From Streptomyces phaeofaciens (GTDB lineage Bacteria; Actinomycetota; Actinomycetes; Streptomycetales; Streptomycetaceae), in NCBI RefSeq assembly GCF_014648915.1, contig NZ_BMSA01000027.1, positions 91,400 through 155,399 on the forward strand: 64,000 bases of DNA, read 5' to 3'. Under the pieces are notes generated by a model. The model was not told where the DNA came from and searched no databases. It was given only the letters and a program-made list of their open reading frames with translations. The position numbers were made by a program, and so were the translations under genes. The stretch's first letter is position 1; each line of letters starts with the position of its first letter. This document shows positions 25,925 through 33,847 of the stretch, piece by piece.

Positions 25925-26785
25925 GTGAGCGAACCGCGGTCCGCGCCGACCGTCGGACAGGTCGTCCTCGGCCGGCGCCTGCTGGACCTGCGGGAACGCG
26001 CAGGGCTCAAGCGCGAGGAGGCCGCCCGTATCCTCCGTGTCGCGCCCGCCACCGTCCGCCGGATGGAGATGGCCGAGGTCGGCCTCAAGATCCCGTACCT
26101 CCAGCTGCTGCTGAAGGCCTACGGCATCACCGACGAGGAGGCCGAGGGGTTCGTGCAGCTGGCCGAGGAGGCCAACAGACCCGGCTGGTGGCAGCGCTTC
26201 CACGACGTCCTGCCCGGCTGGTTCTCGATGCACGTCAGCCTGGAGGGCGCCGCGGCGCTGATCCGCCAGTACGAGCCCCACTTCGTCCCCGGCCTGCTCC
26301 AGACCGAGGACTACGCGCGCGGGGTGCTGAGGTCCGGTGCCATCGGCCAGACCCGGCCGGAGGACATCGAGCGCCTCGTCGACCTGCGCATGCAACGCCA
26401 GGAACTGCTCACTCGTCAGGACGCGCCCCGGTTGTGGGTCGTGATGGACGAGACGGTGCTGCGCCGCCCGGTGGGCGGCCCGGAGGTGATGCGCGCGCAG
26501 ATCGACAAACTGCTCGAAGCCACGAAGCTGCCCAACGTGACCCTCCAGGTCGCCCCGTTCGCCGGCGGGCCGCACCCGGGCACCTACGGCCCCTTCGTGC
26601 TCTTCCGATTCGCCATGCCGGAGCTTCCGGACATGGTCTACAGCGAGTACCTGACCGGCGCCGTCTATCTCGACGCGCGCAACGAGGTGGCGACCCACCT
26701 CGAGGTCATGGACCGCATGGCGGCGCAGGCCGCTACTGCACATCGCACGAAGGAGATCCTCCGGGATTTCCGCAAGGAGCTGTGA
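25925..26785 (+). CDS. WhiJ-type helix-turn-helix regulator (XRE + DUF5753)
   Basis: A 286-residue regulator of the large Streptomyces WhiJ-like family. Residues about 10-70 form an XRE-type HTH (LRERAGLKREEAARILRVAPATVRRMEMAE), and residues about 90-275 are the DUF5753 domain (FVPGLLQTEDYARGVL, MDETVLRRPVGG, TLQVAPFAGGPHPGTYGPFVLF). Such proteins control development or antibiotic genes and usually act with a DUF397 partner. GTG 25925 has a GGAGGTGGAG ribosome-binding site. Its stop directly abuts the DUF397 start. Confidence 0.93.
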   Translation: MSEPRSAPTVGQVVLGRRLLDLRERAGLKREEAARILRVAPATVRRMEMAEVGLKIPYLQLLLKAYGITDEEAEGFVQLAEEANRPGWWQRFHDVLPGWFSMHVSLEGAAALIRQYEPHFVPGLLQTEDYARGVLRSGAIGQTRPEDIERLVDLRMQRQELLTRQDAPRLWVVMDETVLRRPVGGPEVMRAQIDKLLEATKLPNVTLQVAPFAGGPHPGTYGPFVLFRFAMPELPDMVYSEYLTGAVYLDARNEVATHLEVMDRMAAQAATAHRTKEILRDFRKEL

Positions 26786-27040
26786 ATGGATCGCATCAAG
26801 CCGCGCAAACGGGTCTACAACGGCATGCCCGCGCGGGACTTGGGAAGCGAAGGCTGGCACAAGCCGTGGAGTGGCGGGAACGGCGGGAACTGTCTGGAGG
26901 CGATGAAGCTCGCCGACGGCCGGATCGCCGTCCGTCAGTCCACCGACCCCGACGGTCCGGCGCTGATCTACACCACCGACGAGATGACGGCCTTCATCGA
27001 GGGCGCGAAGGCGGGAGAGGCGGACTTCCTGTTGTCCTGA
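26786..27040 (+). CDS. DUF397 domain protein
   Basis: An 84-residue small protein of the DUF397 family, the usual partner of WhiJ-type HTH regulators and thought to antagonise them. The conserved W-K-x-W-S-G-G-N-G-G-N-C-L-E-A core is present with the variation WHKPWSGGNGGNCLEA, followed by VRQSTDPDGPALIYTTDEMTAFIEGAKAGE. ATG 26786 begins directly after the HTH stop codon, so translation is coupled. Confidence 0.93.
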   Translation: MDRIKPRKRVYNGMPARDLGSEGWHKPWSGGNGGNCLEAMKLADGRIAVRQSTDPDGPALIYTTDEMTAFIEGAKAGEADFLLS

Positions 27041-27165
27041 CGTGACTGCCGTGACGTTTCTGCTATGTCCCGGCCGTCTTTCGATTGTCTTTCTCCCGCT
27101 CAACTTCCTTATCTTGGTACTCAATTGATCAACATTGACCGCGTCAGACGCTTACGGAGTGCTTC

Positions 27166-27996
27166 ATGACCGGGCAGGACCCCACCCCCCTTGTCCCCCT
27201 TGTTGAGGTTGTCGGGATCGACACCAGCAAGCCCCATCCGGCTCGGATGTACGACTGGTACCTCGGCGGCAAGGACAACTACCCTGTCGACGAGGCGATG
27301 GGCCGCCAGATGCTCGCGCTCGACCCGCGCGTCCCGGTGATGGCACGAGTCAACCGTGCCTTCATGCACCGCGCCACGCGCTGGCTGGCCGGGAACGGCA
27401 TCCGCCAGTTCCTGGACATCGGCACGGGCATCCCGACCGAGCCCAATCTGCACCAGGTCGCGCAGGAGACCGCCCCGGACGCCCGGGTCGTCTACTGCGA
27501 CAACGACCCGATCGTGCTGGCCCACGCGGCCGCCCTGCTCCGCAGCACGCCCTCGGGCGTCACGGAGTATCTCCAGGCGGACGTCCGCGACCCGGCCACC
27601 ATCGTCGAGGGGGCCAGGAAGATCCTGGACTTCGGCCGGCCGGTGGCCCTGTCGCTGGTCGCGCTGCTGCACTTCGTCTCCGACGAGGACGGCGCGCACG
27701 AACTCGTCGACCGGCTGCTCGCCGAGCTGCCCTCGGGGAGCTACCTGATGATGACCCACGCCACCGCCGACTTCACCCCGGAGGAGTCCGCGGCGGCCAC
27801 GGAGAAGCTCAAGGCCGCGGGCGTTACCCTGGCCCTGCGCTCCCGTGAGGAGTTCAGCCGCTTCTTCGACGGGCTCGACCTCGTCGAACCGGGCGTGGCG
27901 GTCGTACCCGACTGGCACCCGGAGCTGGGCGAACCCGTGCCCGGCCAGGACGACGGCGTCATCCCCGGCTACGGGGCGGTGGCCCGCAAGCCGTAG
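27166..27996 (+). CDS. DUF574-type SAM-dependent methyltransferase
   Basis: A 276-residue member of the actinobacterial S-adenosylmethionine methyltransferase family PF04672 (DUF574). Diagnostic blocks are KPHPARMYDWYLGGKDNYPVD at the N-terminus, the SAM-binding QFLDIGTGIPTEPNLHQVAQ, VYCDNDPIVLAHAAALL, and YLQADVRDP. Substrates of the family are unknown and many Streptomyces genomes hold dozens of copies, several next to WhiJ-type clusters as here. ATG 27166 has GGAG 8 nt upstream. Confidence 0.93.
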   Translation: MTGQDPTPLVPLVEVVGIDTSKPHPARMYDWYLGGKDNYPVDEAMGRQMLALDPRVPVMARVNRAFMHRATRWLAGNGIRQFLDIGTGIPTEPNLHQVAQETAPDARVVYCDNDPIVLAHAAALLRSTPSGVTEYLQADVRDPATIVEGARKILDFGRPVALSLVALLHFVSDEDGAHELVDRLLAELPSGSYLMMTHATADFTPEESAAATEKLKAAGVTLALRSREEFSRFFDGLDLVEPGVAVVPDWHPELGEPVPGQDDGVIPGYGAVARKP

Positions 27997-28037
27997 CCCT
28001 CGGTGCATATAAAGCAGTAGCCCCCGGCGTGCACAAG

Positions 28038-28070
28038 CCTCCGCCCCCGGTCGTTCGCCGGGGGCGGAGG
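28038..28070. terminator. bidirectional terminator
   Basis: CCTCCGCCCCCGG (28038-28050) pairs perfectly over 13 bp with 28058-28070 around TCGTTCG. It lies between the methyltransferase stop and the phosphatase remnant stop, so it can serve both strands. Confidence 0.88.
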
Positions 28071-28084
28071 GGGGGCCAGGTGGC

Positions 28085-28444
28085 TCAGAACCAGGTCAGC
28101 ATGCGCCGCGGGGCGTCCACCAGGCGGCTCAGGGCGACGATCGGGAGCGGCGGCTGCTCGGCCTCGCTCCTGCTGAGGTGCAGTCCGTAGTAGATCTGCT
28201 CGATCGACGGCGGCCCGACCGCGAGGTTGCGCCGGACGGCCGACGACGAGGACTGCTCCCCGGTCTTCACCAGGTACGCCGCCGCCATCGTGCCGGTACG
28301 GCCGACGCCGGCACCGCAGTGCACGAACACCTTGCCGGGCGCCGCCGTGACCGTGTCGAGGAGCTGCTGCACCTGCGCGGGCTTCGGCGTCCGCCCGTCG
28401 CGGATCGGCAGCCGTACGACGTTCAGCCCGGCGTCGCGCGGTGA
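28085..28444 (-). pseudogene. 5'-truncated protein tyrosine phosphatase
   Basis: About 120 codons of the C-terminal half of a dual-specificity/tyrosine phosphatase: LNVVRLPIRDGRTP, then the intact active-site loop VFVHCGAGVGRTGTMAAAYL (C-x5-R with catalytic Cys), then SSAVRRNLAVGPPSIEQIYY. The N-terminal 80-100 residues that should precede LNVVRL are missing; upstream the frame runs into the 3' end of the MocR gene in another phase. A GTG at 28372 could start a 95-residue piece holding the active site, but it has no ribosome-binding site. Best read as a deletion remnant. Confidence 0.75.
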
Positions 28445-28478
28445 GGCGAGCTGGGAGGCGGCACCGGCACGCGATGCC

Positions 28479-29918
28479 TCACCGGGAGGCGGGCCCCCGG
28501 CGTGCGCCGGGCGGCAGTACTCCGCACAGTGCGTCCAGCGCCGCCCCGTACGCGTGCTCCGACGGTGTCGCGTACCCGACGACGAGTCCGTCCGGCGCCG
28601 TCATGTCCGTCTCGGGGTGCCGGAAGGCCGCGAGGCCGTCCAGGGCGATGCCCTGCCAGGCGGCCGCCTTGACCGTGGAGCGCTCGGTGCCGGGCGGCAG
28701 CCGCAGCACCGCGTGCAGCCCGGCCGCGACCCCGGTGACCTCGATGTGCGGCGCCTGGGCGGCGAGCGCCGCGACCAGCCGGTCCCGGCGCCCCCGGTAG
28801 CGCTGCCGCATCCGCCGCACATGACGGTCGTACGCGCCGGACGCGAGGAAGTCGGCCAGACCCAGCTGGTCCGGGACGCTCGCCCAGGCCTCGCGCTCGC
28901 CCTTGGCGGCGAGCACCCCGTCGACGTACCGCCGCGGCAGCACCATCCACCCCAGCCGCAGCGCGGGCGAAAGGCTCTTGCTGACCGAGCCGAGGTAGAT
29001 CACCCGCTCCGGGTCGAGGCCCTGGACGGCGCCGACGGGCTTGCGGTCGTAGCGGAACTCGCCGTCGTAGTCGTCCTCCAGCACCACCGCGCCACGCGCG
29101 CGTGCCCAGTCGACGACGGCGGTCCGGCGGGTCGCGTGCAGGGGGCCGCCGGTCGGGAACTGGTGCGCAGGCGTGAGCAGGACGGCCCGTTCACGCCCCA
29201 GCCGGCCCACGCGCGCCCCGTCCTCGTCCAGCGGCAGCGGAACCGTCCGTACGCCCGCCGCCGCGAGCAGCTCCCGGTGGAAGCCCAGTCCGTACGCCTC
29301 GACGGCCAGCGGACCGCGCAGCACGCCGCCGGGGGCGAACAGCAGCCGCAGCGCGTGGGCGAAGCCGGAGCAGATCACGATCCGCTCGGGCTCGGTACGC
29401 ACCCCACGCGCGCGGGCCAGGTACTCGGTCAGGGCCTCGCGCAACTCCCTGCGCCCGGCCGGGTCACCGGGCCCGAACACCTCGTTGGGCGCTTGTTGCA
29501 GGGCTCGCTTGTAGGAGGTCAGCCAGGCCGTGCGCGGGAACGCCGACGCGTCCGGCGTGCCCTGCCTCAGATCGTGCAGCGGCCCACGCGCGCGTGCGGG
29601 TGTCTCCACCGGTGTCCGCTCGGCGGGACGCAGGGGGTCGGCCCGCTCGGCGACCCGGGTCCCGGAGCCCTGGCGCGCGGTCAGCCAGCCCTCCGCGACC
29701 AGCTCGGCGTAGGCGTCGGCCACCGTGTTGCGGGCGACCCCGAGATCGGCGGCGAGTGACCGGTACGGCGGCAGCCGGGTGCCCGGAACGAGCCGCCCCT
29801 CGCGTACGGCGTCCCGCAGCGCCCGGATGAGCGCGGCCCGCCGCCCACCCGGACCGGACAGCTCCAGGTGCAGGTCGGCGCCGATCCGCTGCGCGGAATT
29901 GACCCACGAATCCTCCAT
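28479..29918 (-). CDS. MocR/PdxR-family regulator (HTH fused to aminotransferase domain)
   Basis: A 479-residue regulator with a GntR-type winged helix at residues about 25-85 (YRSLAADLGVARNTVADAYAELVAEGWL) fused to a class I aminotransferase-like domain (about 115-470). The PLP-binding Lys lies in YLGSVSKSLSPALRLGW, with the preceding Asp-Tyr in LEDDYDGEFRY. Members regulate vitamin B6 or amino acid metabolism. No pyridoxal synthase genes are adjacent; the divergent neighbour is an AhpD-like gene, the likely target. ATG 29918 gives MEDSWVNSAQRIGADLHLEL. The 3' end abuts the phosphatase remnant. Confidence 0.92.
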   Translation of the reverse strand: MEDSWVNSAQRIGADLHLELSGPGGRRAALIRALRDAVREGRLVPGTRLPPYRSLAADLGVARNTVADAYAELVAEGWLTARQGSGTRVAERADPLRPAERTPVETPARARGPLHDLRQGTPDASAFPRTAWLTSYKRALQQAPNEVFGPGDPAGRRELREALTEYLARARGVRTEPERIVICSGFAHALRLLFAPGGVLRGPLAVEAYGLGFHRELLAAAGVRTVPLPLDEDGARVGRLGRERAVLLTPAHQFPTGGPLHATRRTAVVDWARARGAVVLEDDYDGEFRYDRKPVGAVQGLDPERVIYLGSVSKSLSPALRLGWMVLPRRYVDGVLAAKGEREAWASVPDQLGLADFLASGAYDRHVRRMRQRYRGRRDRLVAALAAQAPHIEVTGVAAGLHAVLRLPPGTERSTVKAAAWQGIALDGLAAFRHPETDMTAPDGLVVGYATPSEHAYGAALDALCGVLPPGARRGPASR

Positions 29919-29926
29919 GGAAATGC

Positions 29927-29954
29927 ACCCTACAGGGGGTCTTTCCGGACCCTA
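29927..29954. promoter_or_regulatory. candidate MocR operator
   Basis: ACCCTA is repeated directly at 29927-29932 and 29949-29954, 22 bp apart (two helical turns), and GGGTC-N6-GACCC forms an inverted repeat at 29937-29952. This sits in the 47-bp divergent gap; MocR regulators are known to bind spaced direct repeats. Confidence 0.6.
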
Positions 29955-29965
29955 GATTGGAGGAC

Positions 29966-30535
29966 ATGACGACGAACAGCATCGCCACCGCCGAGATCGC
30001 CTCCTCCGCCACCGCCGCTCCCTCCACCGCTGCCGAGGCCGCCCTGCCCGATCCCGCCACCGCGATCGCCTCCGCCGAGGCCGCGCGCACCCGGCTGGAC
30101 TTCGGCCGGTCCGCCCGGCCGGCGTTCCGCGCCCTCATCGGCTTCGACGCCGCCGCCCGCGAGGGCCTCGACCCGGCCCTCGTCGAGCTGATCCAGATCC
30201 GGGCGTCCCACATCAACCACTGCGCCTACTGCCTGCACATGCACACCAACGACGCCCGCAAGGCCGGCGAGAGCGAGGACCGGCTGCACCTGGTCGCCGT
30301 CTGGCGCGAGGCGCGCCACTTCTTCACGGCCAAGGAGCAGGCGGCCCTGGCCCTGACCGAGGCGGTCACCCTGGTCGCCGACGGCGGTGTTCCGGACGAC
30401 GTCTACGCCGAGGCGGCCGCCCGCTTCGACGAGCGGGAACTGGCCCAGGTCATCGCCCTGATCTGCGCGATCAACACCTGGAACAGGGTCGCGCTGGCCA
30501 CCGGCAAGGTGGCGGGCACGGACGAGCGCCGCTGA
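29966..30535 (+). CDS. carboxymuconolactone decarboxylase/AhpD-like protein
   Basis: A 189-residue alkylhydroperoxidase AhpD-like protein. The catalytic-type motif HINHCAYCLHMHTNDARKAGE (C-x-x-C, then His) lies at about residues 91-111, with the downstream RLHLVAVWREARHFFTAKEQAALALTE typical of the family. Such proteins reduce peroxides with a thiol partner. The first 35 residues are an Ala/Ser/Thr-rich extension. ATG 29966 has TTGGAGGAC immediately upstream. Likely controlled by the divergent MocR gene. Confidence 0.92.
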   Translation: MTTNSIATAEIASSATAAPSTAAEAALPDPATAIASAEAARTRLDFGRSARPAFRALIGFDAAAREGLDPALVELIQIRASHINHCAYCLHMHTNDARKAGESEDRLHLVAVWREARHFFTAKEQAALALTEAVTLVADGGVPDDVYAEAAARFDERELAQVIALICAINTWNRVALATGKVAGTDERR

Positions 30536-30554
30536 CCGATACCCGGGGGAGCGG

Positions 30555-32042
30555 TCACACGTGCAGCGGGCGGTCGTACGGCGAGATCGGCGCCGGCAGC
30601 CGCGAGGCACCCGTCAGATAGCGGTCGACGGCCGCCGCCACCGCCCGCCCCTCCGCGATCGCCCACACGATCAGCGACTGGCCGCGCGCCGCGTCCCCGG
30701 CGGCGAACACCCCGGGGACGTTCGTCGTGAAACCGCCGTCCCGGGCGATCGTGCCGCGCGGCTCCAGCGTCAGCCCGAGCTGGTCGGTGAGCCCGTCCGC
30801 CCGGTCGGGCCCGGAGAAGCCGAGGGCGAGGAGCACGAGGTCGGCGGGGAGCTCCCGCCCGCTGCCGTCCACCGGCGTGCGCCGATCGTCGACCTCGACG
30901 AGGTGCAGCGCCCGCACATGGCCGTCCCCGTCGCCCGTGAAGTGGAGCGTGGACGCGGCGAACAGGCGCGCGTCCGCGTCGGCCGCCGGCGCGGTCCGCA
31001 GATCGCGCGCCTCCTCGTGCGCGGCCGACAGCCGGTAGATCTTCGGATACGTCGGCCAGGGTTCCGTGTCCTCGTCGCGGTCGGCGCCCGGCTGCCGGTA
31101 GATGTCCAGCTGTGTCACGGACGCGGCCCCCTCGCGCACGGCCGTCCCGAGACAGTCCGCCCCGGTGTCGCCGCCGCCCACGATGACGACGTGCCGGCCG
31201 GCCGCGGACATCGGCGAGACCTCCAGGTCCCCCTCGCACACCCGGTTGGCCAGCGGCAGATACTCCATCGCCTGGTGGATCCCGGTCAACTCCCGCCCTG
31301 GTACGGGAAGTTCTCGCCACGCCGTCGCCCCGGTCGCGATCACCACGGCGTCGTAACGGGACCGCAGCTCCACCGCCCCGACGTCCCGCCCGACCGCCGT
31401 CGCCGTACGGAACTTGGTCCCCTCGTCGCGCATCTGCTCGATCCGCCGCTCCAGATGACGCTTCTCCATCTTGAACGCGGGGATGCCGTACCGCATCAGG
31501 CCGCCGATCCGGTCGTCCTTCTCGTACACGGCGACCGTGTGGCCCGCGCGGGTCAGCTGCTGGGCGGCGGCCAGCCCGGCGGGGCCGGAGCCGATCACCG
31601 CGACCGTTCGCCCGGAGAGCCGGTCCGGCGGCTTCGGCGGGGTGAACCCGTCCGCCCAGGCCCGGTCGGCCACGGCGACCTCGACGTTCTTGATGGTGAC
31701 GGCCGGCTGGTTGATGGCCAGCACACACCCCGCCTCGCACGGCGCGGGACACAACCGCCCGGTGAACTCGGGGAAGTTGTTCGTCGCGTGCAGCCGGTCG
31801 CTCGCCGCCCGCCAGTCCTCCCGGGACACCAGGTCGTTCCACTCCGGGATCAGGTTCCCGAGCGGACACGCGTCGTGGCAGAACGGTATGCCGCAGTCCA
31901 TGCAGCGGTCCGCCTGCCCGCTCACGATGGGCAGGAGCGCCCCCGGGACGTACACCTCGTCCCAGTCCCGGACTCGCTGCTCCACGGGCCGGCGGGGCCA
32001 GTCCTGGCGGGGCGTGGTCATGAATCCCTTGGGATCGGCCAT
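30555..32042 (-). CDS. gltD: glutamate synthase small subunit-like oxidoreductase
   Basis: A 495-residue NADPH-dependent flavoprotein homologous to GltD. The N-terminal iron-sulfur cysteines are in RCMDCGIPFCHDACPLGN and LCPAPCEAGCVLAIN; the FAD-binding motif is VAVIGSGPAGLAAAQQL and the NADPH-binding motif is VVIVGGGDTGADCLG; the C-terminal GVFAAGDAARGQSLIVWAI binds FAD. In glutamate synthase it passes electrons to GltB, but no gltB lies here, so it may be a second paralog with another acceptor. ATG 32042 (MADPKGFMTTPRQDWP) matches the family N-terminus. Confidence 0.88.
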   Translation of the reverse strand: MADPKGFMTTPRQDWPRRPVEQRVRDWDEVYVPGALLPIVSGQADRCMDCGIPFCHDACPLGNLIPEWNDLVSREDWRAASDRLHATNNFPEFTGRLCPAPCEAGCVLAINQPAVTIKNVEVAVADRAWADGFTPPKPPDRLSGRTVAVIGSGPAGLAAAQQLTRAGHTVAVYEKDDRIGGLMRYGIPAFKMEKRHLERRIEQMRDEGTKFRTATAVGRDVGAVELRSRYDAVVIATGATAWRELPVPGRELTGIHQAMEYLPLANRVCEGDLEVSPMSAAGRHVVIVGGGDTGADCLGTAVREGAASVTQLDIYRQPGADRDEDTEPWPTYPKIYRLSAAHEEARDLRTAPAADADARLFAASTLHFTGDGDGHVRALHLVEVDDRRTPVDGSGRELPADLVLLALGFSGPDRADGLTDQLGLTLEPRGTIARDGGFTTNVPGVFAAGDAARGQSLIVWAIAEGRAVAAAVDRYLTGASRLPAPISPYDRPLHV

Positions 32043-32199
32043 GTCCGTCTTCCTCGCGTGCGTGTGCGCGACAGGCCGTGCGTCATCGGGCGGCACTCTT
32101 CCGGCCACGATACGTCTCACCGGCCCGCCGCGCAGAGCGCCGGACACCGCTTTCCCCGGGTGCGTGACCCGCGCCCGCCCGCGGCCCCGCGGCCTGGCG

Positions 32200-32679
32200 T
32201 CAGGCGATGGCCAGCACGTAGGAGACCGAGGCCGCGGCCGAGGCGACCGTGCGGACGTGGTTCCACGCCGTCCACTCGCGCACGTACGTCGGCCAGTACG
32301 TCGTCGCCTCCGGAGTGCCCGGTTCCAGCCGGGCCAGCGCGTCGTTGCGCGGCACGTTGGCGATCATCGTGACCCCGAACGAGCCGAACAGGTACAGCGC
32401 GCTGCCCAGCAGCAGTTCCACCGTCCCCTCGTCCGGCCACAGCACGAACGTCACCACGGCGATCACCGCGGCCAGCCCCGCCGACCCGACGAACACGAGC
32501 ATGAACGCCGGCCGCACCGCCGTCACGTTGATCGCGTTCATCGCGGCGACACCCTGCGCGGGCGGCAGCGCGGCAAGCCCTCGCATCACGAAGGTCGAGA
32601 ACCCGCAGAACACCCCGGCCACCAGCCCCGTGCCGAGCACGCCCAGCACCGTCAGCACGAAGTACGGCCCATCGATCAT
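32200..32679 (-). CDS. DUF1772 membrane protein (anthrone oxygenase-like)
   Basis: A 159-residue inner-membrane protein with four predicted helices. It shows the DUF1772 pattern: LGTGLVAGVFCGFSTFVMRGL, MNAINVTAVRPAFMLVFVG, NVPRNDAL, and WTAWNHVRTVASAAASVSYVL (conserved N-x-x-N and W-x-x-W-N-x-x-R). Relatives include anthrone oxygenases; no pathway genes are nearby, so a specific role cannot be given. ATG 32679 has GGGAG about 11 nt upstream. Confidence 0.85.
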   Translation of the reverse strand: MIDGPYFVLTVLGVLGTGLVAGVFCGFSTFVMRGLAALPPAQGVAAMNAINVTAVRPAFMLVFVGSAGLAAVIAVVTFVLWPDEGTVELLLGSALYLFGSFGVTMIANVPRNDALARLEPGTPEATTYWPTYVREWTAWNHVRTVASAAASVSYVLAIA

Positions 32680-32899
32680 GTCAACGTCAACTCCCGCTTC
32701 GAACCGGATCACACCCGGAATCATCCGTCCTCACCAGTGAATGCCCGTACGTGAACGGTGACCATGGCCGAGCGGCGCCGAAACATAAGCGAGCGTCCAG
32801 ACCCACGGGCGACCGACCCGGGACGACGGTCTCGCGCGCGGGGGCGACGGCTCCTCGTGCGGTGGCCTCGCGCGCCGCGACCCCGGCCGCCGCTCATGA
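32680..32899. other. 220-bp gap, nothing recognised
   Basis: Holds the likely promoter of the DUF1772 gene. A short open frame on the plus strand (near 32764) is Arg/Pro-rich with the composition of non-coding GC-rich DNA, so it is not called. Confidence 0.4.
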
Positions 32900-33604
32900 T
32901 CACGCGGGGCCCAGTCCCGCCTCCCACCCCCACTCGCACAGGATCCGCTCCACCTCCACCGAGATCCGCCGCCGCGCCTCGTACCGCGGCACCCCGCTCA
33001 TCAGCAGCCGGTCGTACGGCGTCTCCAGATGCCGTACGGACGCCACGACCGCCGAGACCACGGCACGCTCGGACAGCGCCCGCCCGGCCGCGCTGCGCCC
33101 CACTCGCCCGCTGCCCCGCACCGACGCGTGCGCGGCCACCGCCCGGGCACGGTCCTCGGGGCAGCCCGGCAACAGGCGCAGGATCTCCGCCGTGAACGCC
33201 GCCTCGAACCGCACGTCCTGCTCCGCCCGCCGCCGTGCGTCCCGCACGCGGCGCCGCCGCCGCGCCTCCGCGTCCGCCAGGCACCGCGCCTCGGCCCGCG
33301 CCAGCCCCTCCTCCTCGACCAGGACGCCCTGCCGCTCGTAGCGCCCCCTGCGCCGGTTGAACCGCACCACCACCGCCGACAGCCCGCTCTCCTCCCGGGA
33401 TCTGCGGGTCAGCGCCGTGTCGCCGCGCGGCAGGAACACCAGGTGCCCCAGGTCGGCGCAGTCCAGGCAGCGCGGCCCGTCGTCCTCCACGACCACCATC
33501 GGCGACGGACCGCGACGGCACCCGGCGCAGTGTCTGCGCCGCTGCGGCTGGATGACGAGAAGACCGGTGCGGGTCAGGGGAGTTGCGGGTGCTGCGGCTG
33601 CCAT
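32900..33604 (-). CDS. DUF2293 domain protein
   Basis: A 234-residue actinobacterial protein. The N-terminal half has a Cys-rich, zinc-ribbon-like segment (HCAGCRRGPSPMVVVEDDGPRC-LDCADLGHLVFLPRGD). The middle is a basic helical region rich in Arg (REARRR-type runs), and the C-terminal half is DUF2293 (GRALSERAVVSAVVASVRHLETPYDRLLM and YEARRRISVEVERILCEW). Function unknown; the composition suggests nucleic acid binding. ATG 33604 is taken since MAAAAPATPLTRTGLLV is family-like; no clear ribosome-binding site. Confidence 0.85.
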   Translation of the reverse strand: MAAAAPATPLTRTGLLVIQPQRRRHCAGCRRGPSPMVVVEDDGPRCLDCADLGHLVFLPRGDTALTRRSREESGLSAVVVRFNRRRGRYERQGVLVEEEGLARAEARCLADAEARRRRRVRDARRRAEQDVRFEAAFTAEILRLLPGCPEDRARAVAAHASVRGSGRVGRSAAGRALSERAVVSAVVASVRHLETPYDRLLMSGVPRYEARRRISVEVERILCEWGWEAGLGPA

Positions 33605-33606
33605 GA

Positions 33607-33813
33607 GGGCTTCATTCCCGCTGGTGGGCGTGGCGGCACGTCGTCAAGGACCCGTTCTGCCCGCCGAACGGCCGCTGTTGCCGCCCGGTCCGCGCACGCC
33701 TGGCCGGCCTCGCCGACCGGCTCCGGCCGGCTTCTGTGGGCTTTCGCTTCTCCGGCCTCTCCCGCTTCCTCGGCTTTCTCGGCTTCTGCGGCTTCTGCGG
33801 CTTCCTCGGGTGA
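33607..33813 (+). other. open stretch without start codon, possible relic
   Basis: In this frame the sequence after TGA (33604-33606) reads WWAWRHVVKDPFCPPNGRCC followed by RPVRARLAGLADRLRPA, a protein-like, Cys/Trp-containing segment, and then an FSGLSRFLGFLGFCGFCGFL run from a CTTCTGCGG-type tandem repeat. There is no ATG or GTG in frame before it. It may be a decayed small gene or chance. Confidence 0.3.
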
Positions 33814-33847
33814 TCACCGTCCCCGTTCGCCGGGTGCCTGACGCATC

